NCBI GenBank assembly: GCA_038532435.1
Contig: JBCBAP010000076.1
Span: forward strand, 1 to 13,870
Source of the DNA: JBCBAP01 sp038532435
Lineage (GTDB): Bacteria; Pseudomonadota; Alphaproteobacteria; Rhodobacterales; Rhodobacteraceae
Length of the DNA stretch: 13,870 bases
Direction: 5' to 3'
Position numbers and translations under genes: made by a program. The notes below the pieces were generated by a model that made no database searches, was not told where the DNA came from, and saw nothing but the letters and a program-made list of their open reading frames with translations. Position 1 is the first letter of the stretch, and every line of letters begins with the position of its first letter. Below are positions 1 through 4,852 of the stretch, one piece after another.

Positions 1-55
1 CGATCGTGCCAATGTTGCAGTGCGGCTTCGTCCGCTCAAACTTTTCCTTCGCCAT
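1..55 (-). CDS. tuf: Elongation factor Tu (5' end only, cut by window edge)
   Basis: This is the N-terminus of EF-Tu, the GTPase that carries aminoacyl-tRNA to the ribosomal A site. Only 18 codons are inside the window. They read MAKEKFERTKPHCNIGTI, the near-invariant start of bacterial EF-Tu just before the GHVDHGKT P-loop, which lies outside. The ATG is at 55-53 and is preceded by a perfect AAGGAGG ribosome binding site five bases upstream. The gene lies 54 bases after fusA on the same strand, the classical last position of the str operon (rpsL-rpsG-fusA-tuf). Many proteobacteria carry a second tuf elsewhere; this window cannot show whether that is so here. Confidence 0.96.
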   Translation of the reverse strand, partial: MAKEKFERTKPHCNIGTI

Positions 56-60
56 GGTGG

Positions 61-67
61 CCTCCTT
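61..67 (-). promoter_or_regulatory. Strong ribosome binding site of tuf
   Basis: On the minus strand the bases read AAGGAGG, a full match to the anti-Shine-Dalgarno core, five bases before the tuf ATG. It is the strongest ribosome binding site in the window. That fits the need for EF-Tu in molar excess over the other str operon products. Confidence 0.85.
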
Positions 68-77
68 CGTTCGTTAT

Positions 78-99
78 GCGGCGGGACCGGGCCCGCCGC
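78..99 (-). other. GC-rich hairpin in the fusA-tuf spacer
   Basis: GCGGCGGG (78-85) and CCCGCCGC (92-99) form a perfect 8-bp stem with a 6-nt loop. It lies between the fusA stop (110-112) and the tuf ribosome binding site (61-67). No T-run follows it on the minus strand (ATAACGAACGAAGG comes next), so it is not a normal intrinsic terminator. It could protect or process the 3' end of the fusA message. The role is inferred; the inverted repeat is seen directly. Confidence 0.6.
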
Positions 100-109
100 G
101 CTGTTCAGA

Positions 110-2227
110 TCAGGCGAATTTCGCCTGGATTTCCTCGGAGATGTTCGACGGAACCGCTTCGTAGCGCTCGAACTGCATCGTGAACTGCGCGCGGCCCGAA
201 GACATGGAGCGCAGGGTGTTGATGTAGCCGAACATGTTCGCCAGCGGCACGAAGGCGTTGATCGCGATCGCGTTGCCCCGGGTTTCCTGACCGGAAACCT
301 GGCCCCGGCGGGACGTGAGGTCGCCGATGATGCCACCGGTATATTCTTCCGGGGTCACGACCTCGACCTTCATCACCGGCTCGAGCAGCTTCGCACCGGC
401 CTTCTTGAGGCCTTCGCGCATGCACATCCGCGATGCGATCTCGAACGCTAGGACGCTGGAGTCCACGTCGTGGAACTTGCCGTCCGTGAGCGCCACCTTG
501 AAGTCGATGACCGGGAAGCCCGCGAGCGGACCGCTGTCCATGACGGACTGGATGCCCTTCTCGACGCCGGGGACATATTCCTTCGGCACCGCACCGCCGA
601 CGATGCGCGACTCGAAGGAGTACCCTTCGCCCGACTCCGTGGGGGAGATGATCAGGTTCACTTCCGCGAACTGGCCCGAACCGCCGGACTGCTTCTTGTG
701 GGTATAGCGATGCTCGATCTCGTGACCGATGGTCTCGCGATAGGCCACCTGCGGCGCACCGATGTTCGCCTCGACCTTGAACTCACGCTTGAGGCGGTCG
801 ACGAGGATGTCGAGGTGAAGTTCACCCATGCCCTTCATGATGGTCTGACCGGACTCAAGGTCGGTCTCCACGCGGAAGGACGGATCCTCTGCCGCCAGAC
901 GCTGGAGACCCTGCGACATCTTCTCCTGGTCGCCCTTCGTCTTCGGCTCGATGGCAATCTCGATCACCGGATCCGGGAAGGTCATCGTCTCGAGCACCAC
1001 AGGCGCGTTCTGCGCGCAGAGGGTGTCCCCGGTCGTGGTGTCCTTCAGGCCCGCAAGCGCGATGATGTCACCGGCAAACGCCTCGGAGATCTCGTCCTGC
1101 TTGTTGGAGTGCATCATCACCATGCGGCCGATGCGCTCCTTCTTGCCCTTGGTCGAGTTCAGAACCGAGCCACCCTTCTCCAGCGTGCCGGAGTAGATGC
1201 GGGTGAAGGTGAGCGTACCCATGAACGGGTCGTTCATGATCTTGAACGCAAGACCGGAGAACGGCTGCTCATCATCCGCGGAGCGGGCGATGTTGCGCTC
1301 TTCCGACTCGTCGCCCGGCGCAAAGCCCATGTAGGCGTCGACATCGAGCGGACCCGGCAGGTAATCGATGACGGCGTTCAGAAGCGGCTGGACACCCTTG
1401 TTCTTGAACGCGGAGCCCGCGAGCACCGGAATGAAAGAGATGGAGAGCGTACCCTTCCGGATCAGCTCGCGCAGCTTCTCGACGGACGGCTCATCGCCTT
1501 CGAGATAGGCTTCCATGGCGTCGTCATCCATCTCGACGGCCATTTCGATCATCTCGGAACGCAGCTCTTCGGCCTTGTCCTTGAGTTCGTCGCGGACCGG
1601 CTGACGGGTCCAGGACGCACCGAGGTCCTCGCCCTTCCAGGTCCACTCTTCCATGGTCACCAGGTCGATGATGCCCTCGAGTTCGTTCTCTGCCCCGATC
1701 GGGATCTGGATCGGCATCGGGCGCGCACCGGTACGGTCCGCGATCATCTCGACGCAGTTGAAGAAGTCGGCACCGATCTTGTCCATCTTGTTGACGAACA
1801 CGATCCGCGGAACCTTGTATCGATCTGCCTGGCGCCAGACCGTCTCGGTCTGCGGCTCGACGCCCGCGTTGGCATCAAGAACACAGACAGCACCGTCGAG
1901 AACCGCGAGCGAACGCTCGACCTCGATGGTGAAATCCACGTGGCCCGGGGTGTCGATGATGTTGAAGCGGTGCTTGTCGGTCTGGGCTTCCTGCCCGTCC
2001 TCGGTCCGCTCCCAGAACGTGGTGGTCGCGGCGGAGGTGATCGTGATGCCACGCTCCTGCTCCTGCTCCATCCAGTCCATGGTGGCAGCACCATCGTGCA
2101 CTTCGCCGATCTTGTGCGACTTGCCGGTGTAGAACAGGATCCGCTCGGTGCAGGTGGTCTTGCCCGCATCGATATGCGCCATGATCCCGAAGTTACGGTA
2201 CCGGTCCAGGGGGTATTCGCGTGCCAT
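110..2227 (-). CDS. fusA: Elongation factor G
   Basis: EF-G is the translocation GTPase. It moves tRNA-mRNA from A to P and P to E sites and, with RRF, recycles ribosomes. The product is 705 residues, the usual bacterial length. The G domain carries all expected motifs: P-loop AHIDAGKT (17-24), switch I RGITIT (59-64), switch II DTPGH (92-96), NKMD (146-149) and the G5 motif SAFK (272-275). Domains II-V follow, including GMGELHLDILVDRL in domain III and a complete C-terminal part ending IQAKFA. This is a canonical EF-G1 with an intact GTPase site, not a tetracycline-protection (TetM-like) paralogue. The start MAREYPLDRYRNFGIMAHID matches the family. The ribosome binding site is only modest (AGAGG, about nine bases upstream). 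The gene starts 23 bases after rpsG and precedes tuf, so it is the third gene of the str operon. Confidence 0.98.
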   Translation of the reverse strand: MAREYPLDRYRNFGIMAHIDAGKTTCTERILFYTGKSHKIGEVHDGAATMDWMEQEQERGITITSAATTTFWERTEDGQEAQTDKHRFNIIDTPGHVDFTIEVERSLAVLDGAVCVLDANAGVEPQTETVWRQADRYKVPRIVFVNKMDKIGADFFNCVEMIADRTGARPMPIQIPIGAENELEGIIDLVTMEEWTWKGEDLGASWTRQPVRDELKDKAEELRSEMIEMAVEMDDDAMEAYLEGDEPSVEKLRELIRKGTLSISFIPVLAGSAFKNKGVQPLLNAVIDYLPGPLDVDAYMGFAPGDESEERNIARSADDEQPFSGLAFKIMNDPFMGTLTFTRIYSGTLEKGGSVLNSTKGKKERIGRMVMMHSNKQDEISEAFAGDIIALAGLKDTTTGDTLCAQNAPVVLETMTFPDPVIEIAIEPKTKGDQEKMSQGLQRLAAEDPSFRVETDLESGQTIMKGMGELHLDILVDRLKREFKVEANIGAPQVAYRETIGHEIEHRYTHKKQSGGSGQFAEVNLIISPTESGEGYSFESRIVGGAVPKEYVPGVEKGIQSVMDSGPLAGFPVIDFKVALTDGKFHDVDSSVLAFEIASRMCMREGLKKAGAKLLEPVMKVEVVTPEEYTGGIIGDLTSRRGQVSGQETRGNAIAINAFVPLANMFGYINTLRSMSSGRAQFTMQFERYEAVPSNISEEIQAKFA

Positions 2228-2250
2228 GGTTCTGAGCCTCTGAGAGAGAG

Positions 2251-2721
2251 TTACCAGCGGTAATGGCTGAAGGCTTTGTTCGCCTCGGCCATCTTGTGGG
2301 TGTCTTCGCGCTTCTTCACAGCGGTACCGCGGGAGTTGATCGCGTCCATCAGTTCGCCTGCGAGGCGTTCCTGCATGGTGTTCTCGTTGCGGGCGCGGGA
2401 TGCCTTGATCAGCCAGCGGATCGCGAGCGCCTCACGACGCTCGGGGCGCACCTCGACGGGAACCTGGTAGGTCGCACCACCAACCCGGCGGGAGCGAACC
2501 TCAACCGACGGTTTGATGTTGTCGAGCGCCTCGTGGAACACTTCCACGGGCTCACGCTTGATCTTGCCCTCGACCCGCTCCAGCGCGCCGTAGACGATGC
2601 TTTCGGCGGCGGATTTCTTGCCGTCGTACATCAGGTTGTTCATGAACTTGGTCAGAACGCGGTCGCCATACTTGGCGTCCGGCAGAACTTCTCGTTTTTC
2701 GGCGCGGTGACGTCGGGACAT
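2251..2721 (-). CDS. rpsG: 30S ribosomal protein S7 (uS7)
   Basis: S7 is the primary assembly protein of the 30S head. It binds the 3' major domain of 16S rRNA and lines the exit (E) site. The product is 156 residues, the standard length for bacterial S7, with the conserved start MSRRHRAEKREVLPD, the central block GGATYQVPVEV and the C-terminal HKMAEANKAFSHYRW. The protein is complete, with no insertion or truncation. It begins 12 bases after the end of rpsL, and the rpsL stop codon is part of its ribosome binding site, so the two are probably translationally coupled. In E. coli S7 represses its own operon by binding a long rpsL-rpsG spacer; that spacer is absent here. Confidence 0.98.
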   Translation of the reverse strand: MSRRHRAEKREVLPDAKYGDRVLTKFMNNLMYDGKKSAAESIVYGALERVEGKIKREPVEVFHEALDNIKPSVEVRSRRVGGATYQVPVEVRPERREALAIRWLIKASRARNENTMQERLAGELMDAINSRGTAVKKREDTHKMAEANKAFSHYRW

Positions 2722-2729
2722 CCGGCTCT

Positions 2730-2736
2730 CTCCTTA
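2730..2736 (-). promoter_or_regulatory. rpsG ribosome binding site overlapping the rpsL stop
   Basis: The minus-strand bases TAAGGAG contain the rpsL stop codon (TAA, 2736-2734) followed at once by GGAG. Together they give a good Shine-Dalgarno sequence eight bases before the rpsG ATG. The overlap means ribosomes finishing rpsL sit on the rpsG initiation region, which favours coupled, equimolar synthesis of S12 and S7. Confidence 0.8.
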
Positions 2737-3105
2737 CTTGGGGCGCTTGGCGCCGTATTTCGAACGACGCTGGCGGCGGTCCTTGACGCCCTGCGTGTCA
2801 AGCACACCACGGAGGATGTGGTAGCGCACGCCGGGAAGGTCTTTCACCCGGCCACCACGGATCAGGACCACGGAATGTTCCTGAAGGTTGTGGCTCTCAC
2901 CGGGGATGTAGGAAATCACCTCGAACCCGTTGGTGAGGCGGACCTTTGCGACCTTCCGCATTGCGGAGTTCGGCTTCTTCGGCGTCGTGGTGTAGACGCG
3001 CGTGCAGACACCACGCTTCTGCGGGCACGCCTGCAGGTGCATGGACTTCTGGCGCTTCACTTTGGGCTGCCGCGGTTTGCGGATCAGCTGTTGAATCGTC
3101 GGCAT
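2734..3105 (-). CDS. rpsL: 30S ribosomal protein S12 (uS12)
   Basis: S12 lies at the decoding centre of the 30S subunit and controls accuracy. From the ATG at 3105 the product has 123 residues and starts MPTIQQLIRKPRQPK, as expected for alphaproteobacteria. A longer in-frame reading up to 3180 adds 25 residues that match nothing in the family, so 3105 was chosen. Key residues are wild type: the PKKPNSA loop with Lys43 and Lys88 (GGRVKDLPG), the positions where substitutions give streptomycin resistance in other bacteria. A streptomycin-sensitive ribosome is therefore expected from this gene. Asp89 is the residue modified by RimO where that enzyme is present. This is the first gene of the str operon, with a promoter at 3283-3311 and a leader of about 171 nt. 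Confidence 0.98.
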   Translation of the reverse strand: MPTIQQLIRKPRQPKVKRQKSMHLQACPQKRGVCTRVYTTTPKKPNSAMRKVAKVRLTNGFEVISYIPGESHNLQEHSVVLIRGGRVKDLPGVRYHILRGVLDTQGVKDRRQRRSKYGAKRPK

Positions 3106-3276
3106 TCGCTTCGCCCTATCGTTCTCAAACACAAGATGCGCGCCTTGCGGCACGCACGAACCACCACGCGCCTCAGGCACGCAATGGCGGGAATTCAGAG
3201 GATCGGGGCAGCAGCCCGGATCATGGTCGCCAATGTTCGGCTATGTCATATTCCGAAAGGACAACCTCCGGAAAGT
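3106..3276 (-). promoter_or_regulatory. Structured 5' leader of the rpsL (str) transcript
   Basis: If transcription starts near 3276, the rpsL mRNA has a leader of about 171 nt. Three stem-loops can be read on the minus strand in order. The first is at 3273-3251, with arms TTCCG/CGGAA and an inner AGG/CCT pairing. The second is at 3222-3201: GATC plus GGGC pair with GCCC plus GATC around one C-C mismatch, with loop TGCT. The third is at 3157-3136: a nine-pair stem including two G-U pairs, closed by a GCAA (GNRA) tetraloop and ending 30 bases before the start codon. The ribosome binding site is weak (AGGG, ten or more bases upstream). No T-run follows any hairpin, so transcription attenuation is not evident. 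A ribosomal-protein binding site is possible but unproven. Confidence 0.45.
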
Positions 3277-3282
3277 GCGCGG

Positions 3283-3311
3283 AACCTATATGCGACTCGA
3301 GGGGGTGTCAA
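3283..3311 (-). promoter_or_regulatory. Probable sigma70-type promoter of the str operon
   Basis: On the minus strand a perfect -35 box TTGACA (3311-3306) is followed after 17 bases by TAGGTT (3288-3283), a three-of-six match to the -10 consensus. Seven bases further lies an A (3276) as a plausible start. The bases between are CCGCGC. Such a GC-only discriminator is the hallmark of promoters under stringent (ppGpp/DksA) control, as expected for a ribosomal operon. The start site is inferred from spacing. Confidence 0.6.
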
Positions 3312-3324
3312 CCGCGGTTTTCCG

Positions 3325-3339
3325 GGGTCTCAAAGACCC
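3325..3339. repeat. Short inverted repeat between the divergent genes
   Basis: GGGTCT (3325-3330) and AGACCC (3334-3339) form a perfect 6-bp inverted repeat with a 3-bp spacer. It lies 13 bp upstream of the rpsL -35 box and 122 bp upstream of the plus-strand Hint gene start. It could be a protein-binding site serving either gene, or the remains of a terminator, but no T-run flanks it. The rest of 3312-3461 shows no convincing promoter for the plus-strand gene. Confidence 0.35.
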
Positions 3340-3461
3340 GTTTAGACAGTGACGCTGCGTTGTTGCGGACCCTGGACCTACACGAGATGTTCAAGATTCT
3401 TCAACACCCTCGTCCGATAGACTAGGTTTCGGGGAAGTTGAGGGTGTGAGAGGGCTGGGTT

Positions 3462-4685
3462 ATGGCCGACAAACTGTCTAACGGCTTGTTCATAAGCGAG
3501 ATCCTTGCGGATAACGCGGGAGGCAGTGCGACAAACACCAACCTGGACGGCGCAACGAACAAGCAGGACGAGTATATCGAGATCCAGAACTCGTCGGGTG
3601 GGTCGATCGACCTGTCCGGCATCCAGATCTTCTCCGAACGCGACGGCCAGCTCCACAGCTTCTCCTCAGGACAAATCATCGACGCGGGCGAGACTGCGAC
3701 GATCATCGGCACCTATACCGGCCCTCAGAACCCGGGGGGCGACACCTCGCGTAATTATTTCGGCTCGAACGGGTCGGCGGGCAACGATCGCGGCAGTAAC
3801 AACGGATTTCTGTACGACGGCGAGGGCACAAAGCGGGATTCGATCATCCTGCTCGACACCAACACAAACGAATTCGTCATCCTGTCCTACGGCGAGCCGC
3901 CGGACCCGCCCGATGTGAACCCGGACGGAACGCTGGTCAGCCCTCCCCCGGGTTTTCCTGCGGGTGCGACACGGGTCGGTGACGGGGAAAGCATCGACTC
4001 AGGCTCACCCAACGGCACCGCGTTCAGCCGGGACGCAGACGGCGACTTCGCCGAGGAACCCGATCCGACACCGGGTGAGCCGGACACGCCCTGTTTCTGC
4101 GCCGGCACCCTGATCGAAACCGATGCGGGACCGATCCCGGTGGAGGATCTGGTGCCTGGCATGGGGATCGTGACGCTTGACCGCGGCGTGCAGCCACTGG
4201 TGGGGATCGGCATGTGCCGAGTCGGTCACGTGGCCCTCGCCGCCCTGCCCGAGCTGCGACCCATCACGGTGCCCGCCGGGGTGCTCGGCGCAACGGACAC
4301 GCTTCACCTCTCTCCGGCGCACCGAGTGCTGCTCTCTGGGGGCAAGGTCGAGCTGGTGACCAGCCTTCACGCGGTGCTGGCCCCGGTCGGCACGCTCACG
4401 GGCCTTGCGGGCATCACACGGGACGACAGCCTTGCGCCCGTCACCTTCGTGCACCTGCTGTTCGCAAACCATGAAATCATCCGGGCGAACGGGATCTGGA
4501 CGGAGAGCCTTTTCGCCGGGGCGCGCGCGAGCCGGTTTTTGCAAACCGGGAACTGGCAGGTTGCAGACGATGTTTGCGTCGGGTCCGCCATCGACCACAG
4601 CCTCGCCCGTCCGGTCGCGCGCAGGGGTGAGGCGCGTATCTGTTTCGGCGTCGGACCCGCAGCCGAACCGGTCACGCTGCACTAG
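3462..4685 (+). CDS. Lamin-tail-like domain plus C-terminal Hint domain protein
   Basis: The product has 407 residues and is probably exported or surface-associated; its function is unknown. Residues about 8-208 resemble a lamin-tail (LTD) domain: an opening FISEILADN, then DEYIEIQNSS with IDLSGIQIF, an AGETATI turn, and the closing TPGEPD (203-208) typical of LTD ends. A Pro/Asp/Gly-rich stretch (about 160-208) leads into a Hint domain of the Hint_2 type. Its marks are CFCAGT with Cys211 as the likely nucleophile, PVEDLVPG, SPAHRVLL with His287, and VHLLFANHEI with His331 and His337, followed by NGIWTESLFAG. Hint domains catalyse N-to-S acyl shifts and self-cleavage; activity here is inferred. 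There is no N-terminal signal peptide, no transmembrane segment and no residue stretch after the Hint domain large enough for a C-extein. An AGAGGG ribosome binding site lies seven bases before the ATG, and an in-frame stop at 3447 excludes an earlier start. The gene is monocistronic, convergent with rpoC and divergent from rpsL. Its GC content looks like that of its neighbours, so there is no obvious recent transfer. Confidence 0.85.
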   Translation: MADKLSNGLFISEILADNAGGSATNTNLDGATNKQDEYIEIQNSSGGSIDLSGIQIFSERDGQLHSFSSGQIIDAGETATIIGTYTGPQNPGGDTSRNYFGSNGSAGNDRGSNNGFLYDGEGTKRDSIILLDTNTNEFVILSYGEPPDPPDVNPDGTLVSPPPGFPAGATRVGDGESIDSGSPNGTAFSRDADGDFAEEPDPTPGEPDTPCFCAGTLIETDAGPIPVEDLVPGMGIVTLDRGVQPLVGIGMCRVGHVALAALPELRPITVPAGVLGATDTLHLSPAHRVLLSGGKVELVTSLHAVLAPVGTLTGLAGITRDDSLAPVTFVHLLFANHEIIRANGIWTESLFAGARASRFLQTGNWQVADDVCVGSAIDHSLARPVARRGEARICFGVGPAAEPVTLH

Positions 4686-4707
4686 GACGCCCGTCCCCAC
4701 TCCCGAA

Positions 4708-4721
4708 CGAGGTGCACCTCG
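4708..4721. repeat. 14-bp perfect palindrome downstream of the Hint gene
   Basis: The bases CGAGGTGCACCTCG form a perfect palindrome 22 bp after the stop of the Hint gene, followed by a run of seven C (4726-4732). As RNA it can fold only as a 5-bp stem with a TGCA loop and has no T-run, so it is a poor terminator. It may be a protein-binding site or chance. No better plus-strand terminator was seen between 4686 and 4852. Confidence 0.35.
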
Positions 4722-4792
4722 CGCACCCCCCCTTCTGTGAAAATGGACACCCGCGCGTTCTGCATCTCCCGTTAGGCTGAGGTCATCGCCCC

Positions 4793-4828
4793 AAAATACA
4801 AACGGGCGCCGCGTGATGCGGCGCCCGT
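4793..4828 (-). terminator. Rho-independent terminator after rpoC
   Basis: An 11-bp perfect stem, ACGGGCGCCGC (4802-4812) with GCGGCGCCCGT (4818-4828), closes a 5-nt loop. On the minus strand it is followed by the T-rich tract TTTGTATTTT (4802-4793). It begins 24 bases after the rpoC stop. The tract lies only on the minus-strand 3' side, so the terminator acts on the beta operon and not on the convergent Hint gene. Confidence 0.88.
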
Positions 4829-4852
4829 GCGAGATGGGTATGTCGATCAGAC

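Noticed and set aside
113..125. Palindrome GGCGAATTTCGCC at the end of fusA
   Set aside because: It is short, lies within the last fusA codons, has a one-base centre and no T-run. Codon content explains it.
470..2263. Open frame of 597 codons antisense to fusA
   Set aside because: This is a shadow of a highly conserved gene, with the same biased composition as the other antisense frames and no recognisable domain.
3106..3180. Upstream extension of rpsL giving a 148-residue protein
   Set aside because: The added 25 residues are not part of any S12. The start at 3105 gives the exact family N-terminus and length.
3241..3269. Two-codon ORF (ATG ACA TAG) after GGAGG in the rpsL leader
   Set aside because: The spacing from GGAGG to ATG is about 15 bases, too long for a normal initiation site, and such short frames arise easily by chance.
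3395..3430. Possible -10 boxes (TAGACT, TAGGTT) for the plus-strand Hint gene
   Set aside because: No acceptable -35 hexamer lies at 16-18 bases upstream, so no promoter is claimed.
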